In this document: piece after piece, positions 9,011-17,270 of the stretch
Layout: the number at the start of each line of letters is the position of its first letter
Position numbering within the stretch: the stretch's first letter is position 1
From: an uncultured Flavobacteriaceae bacterium
GTDB lineage: Bacteria > Bacteroidota > Bacteroidia > Flavobacteriales > Flavobacteriaceae
Length of the DNA: 64,000 bases
Reading direction: 5' to 3'
NCBI GenBank assembly: GCA_947500445.1
Contig: CANMSB010000013.1
Location: 1-64,000, forward strand
Notes under the pieces: model-generated
What the model was told of the DNA's origin: nothing
Databases searched by the model: none
What the model saw: the letters and a program-made list of their open reading frames with translations, nothing else
Translations under genes and position numbers: made by a program

Positions 9011-10958
9011 CAGTACCTTTCCCATTTCACTGAACGAGTTAGCGGCCCTGAGAAACGAGGCCACTTCCTATCTGAAAGGCGTACAATGGGAACAAGGAAG
9101 CAAGGCCAAAAGCCGGGACAAAAAGCAACAGGACAGTTCTATATTACTATACCTGTCCAAGGCCAACGGCACGGCGGCCAACGAGGTCGTTTCGGTGTCC
9201 AAAACAATTCTCTCCTTAAAAAAAAGGTTGCTCCCCGATTCCGTAGCCATACCCGTACACCTGAACCAGGCCCTGTATTCCCTTCAAGAGGGGCTCACTA
9301 TGGGCATTTGGCTCAAGGATAGTTACTACGATGCCTCCGGACTTTCCCATTTAAACGAACGGAAAAGCAGTTTGGACACTACCCAAAGAAGGGAATACGA
9401 CGCCAAATTGCAAACCGCTACCGCCTTTATGCTCTACGGAATCGCCTATCGCATTCTGTTCGATCTGAAACCAATGGTATCGGACGACCTCAGCGTAATG
9501 AAAAACAAGTTTGCGGGCATACCGGAAGTATCGCTGATGTCCCCCTTAAAAGGCATATCATGCCTGTTGTTCTATTTTGAAAAGTATCTAGACCACCCCG
9601 AAATCATCACCTCGGACGAGGAGGTGCTCAACTTCACGGTGGTCTTTTTCGAAGCACTGATCGCGGAGATACAGATGCGGATCAACAGCTTGGAGTATAC
9701 CGAGACCATCACCGACCGCACCTACAAACTGGAGAAAAGTGAATTCGTCGTATCGGGATGGGAAAATGTTTTGGAGGGCACCGCAAAAAGTGTGGAATTC
9801 AATAAAATCCAATTTGAGGAAATCGTAGGGAACCGCGATGCAAAACACTTTGCACGTCGTTTGACCGAACGCATGTTGAGCTATGATTTTACCGCCAAAA
9901 AGAACCCTTTTCAGGAATTGGGCGGTTTTATGCCCGTTTTTATGGGGTACGGTATTCCCGGAACGGGAAAAAGTATGCTGATCGCGGCCATTGCCACCAA
10001 GTTAAAAGAGCACTGTGATGCGCTCGAAATTCCGTTTCTGTTCCACCCCATGCCCGATACCTTGATCTCTACCTTTCAAGGCGGGTCTGCCGAAAAAATG
10101 GTCCAATGGATGAAACCGTTGCAAGATCCGGGAAAATTGATCTTTGCACCTATCGACGATGCCGAAAACAACTTACAGGAACGTACCGCACAAGGCGTTT
10201 CGGCCGGAGTAAAAGAAGTCATCGGGGTCTTTCTGCGCTATACCGAAGGTGCCTATGCCATTAATTACGGCAACAGCTCGATCGGGCTATTTACCAACTT
10301 GCCCGAAATGTTGGACAAGGCGGTCATCTCACGCGTACAAGGAAGGTTCAAGATCGACGGGGCCCGGACCATACCCGATTTTGTAGATCAGGATTACCTC
10401 TGGTGGAACAAATTGAACGAGAACATGCCCAATTTCGTCAATATGAAAAATCCGGACAACTATACCTTTTTGAGCGAGCAGGGACTTGCCAAAAACCTTG
10501 GGGAAATTTTAAACCGATCGGACAAGCCGACAGCGGACAAGGTATTGGAAATCTATGAGCGTACCGAAGCAAAACACGCCACCGATACCCATTTGTTTTT
10601 TGCCGAACTGTATAAAAACATCCAAGAAGCCTTTCCGTTCTTCTCCTCTAGGGATATCCGGAACATTCAGAGCGCCATTTCGCTACGGCTTACCGATTTT
10701 GACCTACCCGAAGCCTGGTTCGAGGATGCTTCCCTATACTTTAAAAAAGACTACGACGCCAAATTCGCCATGCTGCAAGATTTGATGAAACAGAATATGA
10801 AAGGACTTAACTTCTCCGATATCCGCCGACAAGAAGTGGTGCGCTATCTGGATAATGTAGCCACCATCGCCGATACCGATTTCAAACGCAAAGTAGAAAA
10901 TCGGGTGCATGACCTCAACGTATCCCTTGAAGCCAACCGTATTTTTGAAAACCGCTGA
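9000..10958 (+). CDS. classical AAA-type ATPase with large helical N-terminal domain
   Basis: A 652-residue ATPase. Residues 1 to about 290 form a helical domain of no recognised family. The AAA module follows: Walker A GYGIPGTGKS (317-326), Walker B LIFAPIDDAEN (380-390, with Asp-Asp rather than the usual Asp-Glu), and the sensor-1/arginine region FTNLPEMLDKAVISRVQGRF (431-450). That region matches the TNxPExLDxAxxxRxxxRF pattern of classical AAA proteins (FtsH, Vps4, SpoVK-like) rather than MoxR or ClpX. No transmembrane segment or protease domain is present. It probably remodels a protein partner, with the co-encoded coiled-coil protein the obvious candidate. It overlaps the upstream gene by 11 bp; the next gene begins 10 bp downstream. 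Confidence 0.92.
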   Translation: MEHNSTFPISLNELAALRNEATSYLKGVQWEQGSKAKSRDKKQQDSSILLYLSKANGTAANEVVSVSKTILSLKKRLLPDSVAIPVHLNQALYSLQEGLTMGIWLKDSYYDASGLSHLNERKSSLDTTQRREYDAKLQTATAFMLYGIAYRILFDLKPMVSDDLSVMKNKFAGIPEVSLMSPLKGISCLLFYFEKYLDHPEIITSDEEVLNFTVVFFEALIAEIQMRINSLEYTETITDRTYKLEKSEFVVSGWENVLEGTAKSVEFNKIQFEEIVGNRDAKHFARRLTERMLSYDFTAKKNPFQELGGFMPVFMGYGIPGTGKSMLIAAIATKLKEHCDALEIPFLFHPMPDTLISTFQGGSAEKMVQWMKPLQDPGKLIFAPIDDAENNLQERTAQGVSAGVKEVIGVFLRYTEGAYAINYGNSSIGLFTNLPEMLDKAVISRVQGRFKIDGARTIPDFVDQDYLWWNKLNENMPNFVNMKNPDNYTFLSEQGLAKNLGEILNRSDKPTADKVLEIYERTEAKHATDTHLFFAELYKNIQEAFPFFSSRDIRNIQSAISLRLTDFDLPEAWFEDASLYFKKDYDAKFAMLQDLMKQNMKGLNFSDIRRQEVVRYLDNVATIADTDFKRKVENRVHDLNVSLEANRIFENR

Positions 10959-10968
10959 AACTGAACCT

Positions 10969-12219
10969 ATGGAAAAACTACGGGAAGCGGGTTTGATCGA
11001 TGGCGCATTGGTTCGGCTTTCGGGTTCCATGGTGAGCCGGTACAACGAGTGCCTGAAATTATTGGGGGCCAAAACCACCAAGCTCAAGCAGTTTTCCATA
11101 GACGGTATGGGATGGAGCCCCGAAATTGCCGAAGAAAAAAAGGACAATTGGTATTTGAACATGGGAGAGGCCAACGTGAACGCCATTGTGCTTTCCCCGG
11201 CGCAAAAAGACAAACCCGTGCACATGCCATCGCACAGTTTTGACCGGGATGTGATGACCGCCGTTTTTGCGGCCTACGGAAGGGAAATTAAGGACATCAC
11301 TAAGGACGCGGCCCTAATACTGCACCTTGATCAGAATATCGACACGTTTTTCGACCCTTTCGACCTATTGCGATACAGCACCATTACCGTTCGTTTTACC
11401 TTGCTGAACAAACTGAAGGAGAAACAACAAGAACAACGGGCGTTGATCCAATGGTTCAATCGCGATAATAATTTTATCGATCGCGACGTACATCAAAAAC
11501 TGCTCGAATCGGCAAAAAAATACGGTGACCTCCGAAAGCGAAAACTGGACCTGGAACCCATTACGCTGCCCATTAATTCTTTTTACACGACCGCTTTTGG
11601 AGGTGTTTTTGTGCTAAAGGACTTTATAAAGACCATACTGATTTTCGAGGACAAAACATGGTTCAAAAAAGCCACGTCGGACACTACCCATGATGTGTTG
11701 CTCTTTCATATCGATCACGACGAACTGATGGATGCCCTCGTTCGACAGCTGATTATAGAAAACGACCTTAAAAGCGCGGTGCGCACGGCGCGATACGAAC
11801 GTATTAAAAAGCAGTTGTTCTCGGAACAGCTGAAAAAGAAAGAGCACCCTTTTAAAGAAATATTGGAAAGCCCAATGCTTTTCAAACGCTATTTGAACCA
11901 ACTGCCCGTGGAAACCAAAAAAATGATATCGGGTGTAGAAATCTACTTTCAACGACTCACCGTGGACAGCGAACTAAATCAGGAGGCGTTCGTGGACAAA
12001 GCGTATCACAAGGCGTTGCACTACCCCCATTCGTCCCTAATGGACGAGCAAAAAGAACTGATTTGGAAACTCCTTTCCAAAGTAATGCCCAAAGACCCCT
12101 TGCACCTGTATTGGTATGACAAAGCGGCCTTTTATGACGCCTACCAAACGTGGGACCCCTCGTATCAAGAATGGGTAATCGACACTATTTTATTGAACGC
12201 TAACAACCAATTGTCATGA
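10969..12219 (+). CDS. unknown cytosolic protein of AAA cluster
   Basis: 416 residues from the ATG at 10969, which follows the AAA stop by 10 bp. An in-frame ATG at 10909 would overlap the AAA gene by 50 bp and add residues without visible conservation. The protein is soluble, mainly helical in its second half and has no recognised domain. The N-terminal part contains IDGMGWSPEIAEE and LNMGEANVNAIVLSP, which look like beta-rich segments. The stop overlaps the next start as ATGA (12216-12219), indicating coupling to the small membrane protein. The tight packing argues that it works with the ATPase. No enzymatic motif is seen. Confidence 0.85.
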   Translation: MEKLREAGLIDGALVRLSGSMVSRYNECLKLLGAKTTKLKQFSIDGMGWSPEIAEEKKDNWYLNMGEANVNAIVLSPAQKDKPVHMPSHSFDRDVMTAVFAAYGREIKDITKDAALILHLDQNIDTFFDPFDLLRYSTITVRFTLLNKLKEKQQEQRALIQWFNRDNNFIDRDVHQKLLESAKKYGDLRKRKLDLEPITLPINSFYTTAFGGVFVLKDFIKTILIFEDKTWFKKATSDTTHDVLLFHIDHDELMDALVRQLIIENDLKSAVRTARYERIKKQLFSEQLKKKEHPFKEILESPMLFKRYLNQLPVETKKMISGVEIYFQRLTVDSELNQEAFVDKAYHKALHYPHSSLMDEQKELIWKLLSKVMPKDPLHLYWYDKAAFYDAYQTWDPSYQEWVIDTILLNANNQLS

Positions 12220-12743
12220 CACTAGAAATCATCGTATTCGTTCTTTCCATTCTCTTCGGGATCGTTTGGTATTGGCGGGAGTCCAAAAATAACAAATGGT
12301 ACCGCTTGGCAAACAAGATCACCCATTCCTCGGAACTTCAGATGAAGGCCGATAACCGGAAAGGGTTTGTGCACCAACAGGCCTTTTTGTTGCGTTTGGT
12401 ATGGGTTACCCTATTGTTCGTGATCATAGGCGGCATTGTTACTTTCGTAACGCCCATCAATATCTTCTTTATCCAATATTTCGCATCGGCCATAGTAGGT
12501 ACATTGATCGGCACCTATATCGCTTCAAGTTTTATTCTTGCAAAAACCAAAACGACCAAGGAAAACCTGGAAAAAGCGTTTGAACAGGGCAAAGAGTTCA
12601 TTGAAGACCTTGCGGATGGTGGAACGGAAGAAACGGCCGGGGAAGAAACAACGGAAGACCCAAAACCCGAAAAAGATACCACCGAAAAAGAAAAATCCAA
12701 ATCGGCAAGGGACCGCTTACGGGACAAAGGGATGATAAAGTAG
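12216..12743 (+). CDS. small three-span membrane protein of AAA cluster
   Basis: 175 residues with three hydrophobic spans at about 4-20, 58-77 and 84-108, followed by a highly charged tail (about 110-175) rich in Glu, Lys, Thr and Asp that is probably disordered and cytosolic. No known family is recognised. Translation appears coupled to the preceding gene through a four-base overlap. The charged tail could be the site at which the soluble cluster proteins attach to the inner membrane; this is inference. It is followed by a seven-copy heptamer tandem repeat before the last cluster gene. Confidence 0.85.
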   Translation: MTLEIIVFVLSILFGIVWYWRESKNNKWYRLANKITHSSELQMKADNRKGFVHQQAFLLRLVWVTLLFVIIGGIVTFVTPINIFFIQYFASAIVGTLIGTYIASSFILAKTKTTKENLEKAFEQGKEFIEDLADGGTEETAGEETTEDPKPEKDTTEKEKSKSARDRLRDKGMIK

Positions 12744-12752
12744 TGGTGTTGC

Positions 12753-12801
12753 GTGGTTAGTGGTTAGTGGTTAGTGGTTAGTGGTTAGTGGTTAGTGGTT
12801 A
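12753..12801. repeat. seven tandem copies of heptamer GTGGTTA
   Basis: Seven exact, uninterrupted GTGGTTA units fill 49 bp, starting 10 bp after the stop of the 175-residue membrane protein gene. An AAGTAC/GTACTT hairpin (12807-12822) follows. The unit of seven is not a multiple of three, and copy number would be expected to vary. It alters the spacing between two genes of the AAA cluster but lies outside the preferred reading frames. Confidence 0.9.
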
Positions 12802-12869
12802 GTAAAAAGTACTCAGGTACTTATTACTACATACTTACTACTAAATACGCAGTATTTAAAACTAAAAAC

Positions 12870-14552
12870 ATGATCAAGAAATTTTGGCAAAAAGGAAAAA
12901 AACAAAAACGCATTATCGTGTTGATCGGTATCGTTCTGGTAGGGTTACTATTTTTCCTAAGGGACGATTATCAACCGGCGCTATTGTTTTTGCGCAAGTA
13001 CGTTTTCATTCTCCTCCTATCGGCAGGCTTCCTTTGGTTTACGCTATCCAAATTTAGAAATGCGATAGGCGCGGGAAGGCGGGTGTTGATCCTGACGGGA
13101 ATCGTTGCTTTTTTTGCCAGTCTGTGGTTCGCGGGGTTTAAGCTGAACCTCTACCAGTATATGCAGACCTATAATGTGTACAAAAACTTGAACCTGATAG
13201 CACTTGACGAACTTCCGTTGACCCAGAACGAACGGATCCAGCCTTTCAACAATATTGTTACCATGGCCTACGAGTCCATAGGCGAAACACAAGAGGTATC
13301 CCTGCCACAGTTGGTACGTTTGGACAGTACCAACCAGTGGACCATGGCGGTACAACCGGCCAAGGAGTACACCTGGCAGCGCATGAACGACAATACAGAG
13401 GAGCTATTTACCGTAGAGAGCACCTCGCCGTTTCCCCGTTTTTCGAACGAAAACCGTATTCCCGTAACATTTTCCATTGGAGAATCGCTGGCCTTTAGCC
13501 GCAATACCTATAATGCCGTAGTACAGCGCTTCAACCTCTTTCAGTTGTTCACTATGGAGCCCAGTGATGTTTTTTACATGAAAAACGATCATGGAAAGTG
13601 GGTACAAGTGGTCAACCTAATCAAATGGAAGGGTTTCTTTTTTCCGTATCCTACCTATGGGGGTGTTATGGTCATCGACGCCGGGGTACATGACCTTAAT
13701 GATTATGTAGAACGGGTCACTATCGGAAAGGGCACCTATATTCCACAATCGGAAATCAAAAACCATCCCTACTTAAAAGGGCAGAACACGCTGGCCGAAA
13801 AAATATCGCGCATACAGGCGCAATCGCTTCAATTTTTAGGTGGTTTCACCGATCCGCTGCCATGGAATATGAAAACCGCGGTCAAAATACCGGAATTGCC
13901 CCAAGATCAAAATCAGCAGCCCTATGTTACGGACTTCGATTTTGACGGAATGAAGGTCGATGCCTCAAACGGCCTACACCATTGGTTCGGGCTGGAGCCC
14001 ATTGGTGACGAGCGAACCAGTCTTGCCTTTAGCGTATTGATTCCCGCTGATGGCACCAACAAATTATATTATTACGACCACGCCAAGAAAAAGGAGGGAC
14101 TGGCCGGAGTATCCGCCATGCCGTTAAAAGTGGTGGAATCGCGAAAAGAGTACGATTGGTCGGCAAACCGACCGGTAGAATTTCGTCCTTTTATTAAGGA
14201 GCTCGCCGGTAAAAAAAGGCTTTTTGTACTAGGCACCATTGCGGCCATCCGCGATACGAACAGCAAACAGTTCGATGGAGCGGCCACACCCGACCTGGCA
14301 CTGGTAGACGCCGAATATCGCGATGTCATCTGGATCGATGCCAAACACCCTTCCCAATGGACCAGTACCATTCTCCATCAACTGGGCGAAACCTGGAAAG
14401 CCTCCGAAGGTATTACGGATGCCGAACTGTATCCTGACAAAACGGACGACCTGGACATGAAGCCGATCCAAGTTCTGGACAGTGTTCTGATCGACACCAC
14501 CGCAACCACGGTTCCCGAAGTCCCCAAGGACACCTTGCCCTTGGTAGAGTAA
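12870..14552 (+). CDS. membrane protein with large extracytoplasmic domain, last gene of AAA cluster
   Basis: 560 residues from the ATG at 12870. Three transmembrane segments (about 14-31, 44-61 and 71-90) are followed by a 470-residue domain, probably outside the cytoplasm, with beta-rich, Tyr/Trp-rich sequence such as LHHWFGLEPIGDERTS and GKKRLFVLGTIAAI. No domain family is recognised. A GTG start at 12795 inside the tandem repeat is possible but adds 25 residues of repeat-derived sequence and is less plausible. The last residues are acidic and Pro/Thr-rich. It is separated by 126 bp from the gene before it, so it could also have its own promoter. With the three-span protein it forms the membrane part of the cluster. 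Confidence 0.82.
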   Translation: MIKKFWQKGKKQKRIIVLIGIVLVGLLFFLRDDYQPALLFLRKYVFILLLSAGFLWFTLSKFRNAIGAGRRVLILTGIVAFFASLWFAGFKLNLYQYMQTYNVYKNLNLIALDELPLTQNERIQPFNNIVTMAYESIGETQEVSLPQLVRLDSTNQWTMAVQPAKEYTWQRMNDNTEELFTVESTSPFPRFSNENRIPVTFSIGESLAFSRNTYNAVVQRFNLFQLFTMEPSDVFYMKNDHGKWVQVVNLIKWKGFFFPYPTYGGVMVIDAGVHDLNDYVERVTIGKGTYIPQSEIKNHPYLKGQNTLAEKISRIQAQSLQFLGGFTDPLPWNMKTAVKIPELPQDQNQQPYVTDFDFDGMKVDASNGLHHWFGLEPIGDERTSLAFSVLIPADGTNKLYYYDHAKKKEGLAGVSAMPLKVVESRKEYDWSANRPVEFRPFIKELAGKKRLFVLGTIAAIRDTNSKQFDGAATPDLALVDAEYRDVIWIDAKHPSQWTSTILHQLGETWKASEGITDAELYPDKTDDLDMKPIQVLDSVLIDTTATTVPEVPKDTLPLVE

Positions 14553-14577
14553 TATCATTTTAACTTTGAAATGGTAT
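14552..14577. repeat. 26-nt palindrome family, copy at end of AAA cluster
   Basis: ATATCATTT-N8-AAATGGTAT (one mismatch to the family consensus) begins on the last base of the 560-residue gene. It lies between convergent genes and may double as a transcription stop. The same 26-nt palindrome occurs at 23133-23158 and 63540-63565. Confidence 0.75.
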
Positions 14578-14681
14578 AAGCTCTTTTTTTGATTTGGTAT
14601 TCGATTCCGGTATTTTTTTATATCCTAATCCGCGCTAAAGGGCATACAAGTATATTGCGGAACAGCGTGTTTGGTAGTGTT

Positions 14682-15254
14682 CTATTTTGTCAATTCCTTG
14701 CGAATTCTACTCAGCGAATTTTTTGTGATACCGATATACGAAGCCAAGTATTTCAATGGGATGCGGTTGACCAATGTTGGGAAACGGTTTTGAAATTCGG
14801 TATATCTGGTTTTTGCATCTTCCGCAAGCATTGGACTTATTCTATTTACTTTTTCCATCAATGCTTTGTTGGTTATTTTGCCAATGATCTTGTCCCAAGT
14901 TAAGATCGTATCCGTAAGATTTTTGAGTTGTTCCCGGTTAAAAACAACTAATTGTGTAGGAACAATGGCCTGAATATACTCCCCTGATGGAATTTGAAGA
15001 TCAAAACTATTCAAGTCGACCGCAAAATTATTTTCATCAATAAAGTAACGGGTAATTTCTTCACCCTCTTTGTTGTAATAGCATACCCGTAAAATTCCTT
15101 TTTGCACGAAAGCGACTTGATCGGCTGTTTTCCCTGCCTCCGAAAAATAGTCTCCAATACCTAATGTTACCGATTTGACCGAGTTTTCAATCAACTCGAT
15201 CTGTTGTACATTTAGTTGTCCGTATTGTAACAAATAGTTGATCAGGCTCTCCAT
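14682..15254 (-). CDS. Crp/Fnr family transcriptional regulator
   Basis: 190 residues with a cyclic-nucleotide-binding-like beta-roll (about 20-115; note QVAFVQKGILRVCYYNKEGEE and YFIDENNFAVD) and a short C-terminal helical part ending in LKYLASYIGITKNSLSRIRKEL. That end is the helix-turn-helix of the Crp/Fnr class common in Bacteroidota. The phosphate-binding signature of true cAMP receptors is not evident, so the ligand is unknown. It lies 10 bp downstream of the exported SRPBCC gene, reading the same way, and the two probably form a unit. It is convergent with the last AAA cluster gene. Confidence 0.9.
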   Translation of the reverse strand: MESLINYLLQYGQLNVQQIELIENSVKSVTLGIGDYFSEAGKTADQVAFVQKGILRVCYYNKEGEEITRYFIDENNFAVDLNSFDLQIPSGEYIQAIVPTQLVVFNREQLKNLTDTILTWDKIIGKITNKALMEKVNRISPMLAEDAKTRYTEFQNRFPTLVNRIPLKYLASYIGITKNSLSRIRKELTK

Positions 15255-15264
15255 TACGGCTAAA

Positions 15265-15843
15265 TTACCAATTTCCTACGCTTCTTTCGTAACGGTACAG
15301 ATTGCCACTTTCCAACTCATCTTTCATTTTGGTCAAGGCATTGGTCATTGGCGTTTTCATTCGTTTCTTTACAATTGTATGGATCAGTAACCGAGCAAAA
15401 AAATTCTTTGGAACAAATTGGTAGGTCCAACGAATATGAATTTTACCCACTTCGGTTTCGGTAAATGTCCAACTGCCATTAATTTGTTTTATCAATCCTT
15501 TAAGAGAATTGGTAAAACCATTCACTTTGTACGTAAAACCGGTGTGCGGTGTTACACTTAGAAGCGTTTCTTCGGAAGAGGTTCCATCATCAAAGTAAAC
15601 GGTCCTACGCATCCCCGATCGATACCAGGGTTCTTTATTACTCGTACTGTCAATTCCCGGTATGTTCTTATACGGTTGGAAAATATGTTCCAACGGAATG
15701 GGAACAATGTATTCAAACGTTTCTTTTGGAGATAATGTACTTTCGATATCGACTGAAACGACCGTTTCCGGATAATTTTTGCCCTGAGCTTTTACAAATG
15801 TTGTTGCCATAATAATCAGACTTAACAGCGTTACTATTCGCAT
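15265..15843 (-). CDS. exported SRPBCC (START/Bet v1-like) protein
   Basis: 192 residues beginning with a signal peptide (MRIVTLLSLIIMATTFVKAQ), then a SRPBCC-like domain. Strand-helix patterns such as SPKETFEYIVPIPLEHIF and GSWTFTETEVGKIHIRWTYQFVPK resemble polyketide cyclase/dehydrase relatives. A signal peptide on a SRPBCC protein suggests it binds a hydrophobic ligand in the periplasm, but none can be named. It is the first gene of a two-gene unit with the Crp/Fnr regulator, 10 bp apart. Confidence 0.75.
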   Translation of the reverse strand: MRIVTLLSLIIMATTFVKAQGKNYPETVVSVDIESTLSPKETFEYIVPIPLEHIFQPYKNIPGIDSTSNKEPWYRSGMRRTVYFDDGTSSEETLLSVTPHTGFTYKVNGFTNSLKGLIKQINGSWTFTETEVGKIHIRWTYQFVPKNFFARLLIHTIVKKRMKTPMTNALTKMKDELESGNLYRYERSVGNW

Positions 15844-15969
15844 GATTTTTTACTTACGCATTAGGCTACAAAGCTATTGGTCCATTTTTCGATCGCTGTT
15901 ACCATTTGGTACTAAATGGACGCTGGTAAGGCAGATCTATCAATCTTTAACATAGGTGCCAAACAATTA

Positions 15970-16003
15970 TTGGAATTAATCCATATTTTTGGATTATATC
16001 CAA
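15970..16003 (+). promoter_or_regulatory. overlapping TTGGA/TCCA dyads with -7 box before radical SAM gene
   Basis: TTGGA (15970-15974), ATCCA (15979-15983), TTGGAT (15989-15994) and ATCCAA (15998-16003) alternate over 34 bp, forming overlapping dyads. TATTTTTG at 15984-15991 fits TAnnTTTG and lies between them, 24 bp before the ATG at 16016. The arrangement looks like an operator, but the regulator is unknown. Confidence 0.4.
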
Positions 16004-16015
16004 TAACTAAATTTT

Positions 16016-17086
16016 ATGTCGGACAAGTATCTTAAGGGACGGGGAGCACAAGAAAACACCTTTAATAAATTTCTGGAGTTCCGCCACGAGACACGGGACG
16101 ACTTTTTGGAATTTTGCCGTGTTGACGGGGAGCAAGCGGATAATAACCGTACCCAATACCTTCCCATTTTTCCTAAAACCATTGTAAACAAGGTTACCAG
16201 CCCAGATGTGGGCATGGAATACTCCATGAACCCCTATCAGGGCTGTGAGCATGGGTGCATCTACTGTTATGCGCGAAACACCCATGAGTTTTGGGGATAT
16301 AGCGCCGGTCTTGATTTTGAGCGTAAGATATTGGTTAAAAAACAGGCCGCACAACTACTTGAAAAAAAGCTGAAAAGTAAACACTGGGAGGCCAAGACCA
16401 TAGTACTATCGGGCAATACCGACTGTTACCAGCCGGCCGAAAAAAAGTACGGGATAACCCGGGAATGCCTTGAGGTGTTTTTAAAGTACAAACATCCCGT
16501 GGGAATCATCACCAAAAACAGTTTGATCCTCCGCGATCTGGAGTTGTTAAAAGCCTTGCATGAGGATGGCCTGGTCGGGGTCAACGTTTCGGTGACTTCC
16601 CTTCTGGAAGAGACCCGCCGCATTTTGGAACCCCGTACGGCTTCCATTAAAAAAAGATTGGAGACCATACGGGTACTATCGGAAAACGGTATTCCCGTTA
16701 ATGCCATGCTGGCCCCGATCATTCCCGGAATAAACAGCCATGAAATCATGAATTTGGCCAAAGCGGTCTCTGAAAACGGCGCCCGTTCTTTTGGGATTAC
16801 CATAGTTCGGCTCAACGGCGCCATTGGCCAGATTTTTACACAATGGCTACAAAAGACGCTACCGGACAAAGCCGACAAGGTATTGCATCAAATTCAGGAA
16901 TGCCATGGCGGCACCCTAAACGATAGCCGCTTCGGATTGCGAAACAGGGGCGAGGGCAAAATTGCGGAACAGATCCATAACATGGTGCGCTTGGCCCGAC
17001 GCCGCTATTTTAAGGACAAACACTTTCCCAGTCTGAACAAATCCCTACACCGCCAACATAAGGATGGACAGTTTCGATTGTTTTAG
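16016..17086 (+). CDS. PA0069-type radical SAM protein (SplB-related)
   Basis: 356 residues. The radical SAM cluster motif is CEHGCIYC, with cysteines 77, 81 and 84 in CxxxCxxC spacing. It is preceded by MNPYQG and followed by YARNTHEFWGYSAGLDFE, a signature of the PA0069 family distantly related to spore photoproduct lyase. Members are predicted to bind a 4Fe-4S cluster and cleave S-adenosylmethionine, but the substrate is not known. The C-terminus is basic. It stands alone, convergent with the membrane protein gene at 17271, and has a possible dyad operator just upstream. Confidence 0.9.
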   Translation: MSDKYLKGRGAQENTFNKFLEFRHETRDDFLEFCRVDGEQADNNRTQYLPIFPKTIVNKVTSPDVGMEYSMNPYQGCEHGCIYCYARNTHEFWGYSAGLDFERKILVKKQAAQLLEKKLKSKHWEAKTIVLSGNTDCYQPAEKKYGITRECLEVFLKYKHPVGIITKNSLILRDLELLKALHEDGLVGVNVSVTSLLEETRRILEPRTASIKKRLETIRVLSENGIPVNAMLAPIIPGINSHEIMNLAKAVSENGARSFGITIVRLNGAIGQIFTQWLQKTLPDKADKVLHQIQECHGGTLNDSRFGLRNRGEGKIAEQIHNMVRLARRRYFKDKHFPSLNKSLHRQHKDGQFRLF

Positions 17087-17270
17087 TGGCACTACTATTG
17101 ACAGCTTCGCTGTTCCAGTGACTTTGGAAAACCGGCATGCCCATTATCGGCGCCCTATACCACGGATATTGTTTTCATATTTCAGGTAGAAAAACACCTA
17201 TATCGTCAATGCCCAACATCCCAAAGCTATGCTAGCGCGGAAACAATGCAATATTGACCACGGCCTCCAT

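Noticed and set aside
10909-10968. Longer start for the 416-aa cluster protein
   Set aside because: It would overlap the AAA gene by 50 bp; the ATG at 10969 gives normal spacing and a more plausible N-terminus.
12795-12869. GTG start for the 560-aa protein inside the heptamer array, with phase variation of the protein
   Set aside because: The added 25 residues are encoded by repeat and linker DNA, have no coding character, and a good ATG follows at 12870. The frame is not open across the array, so slippage could not shift a longer protein in and out of frame.
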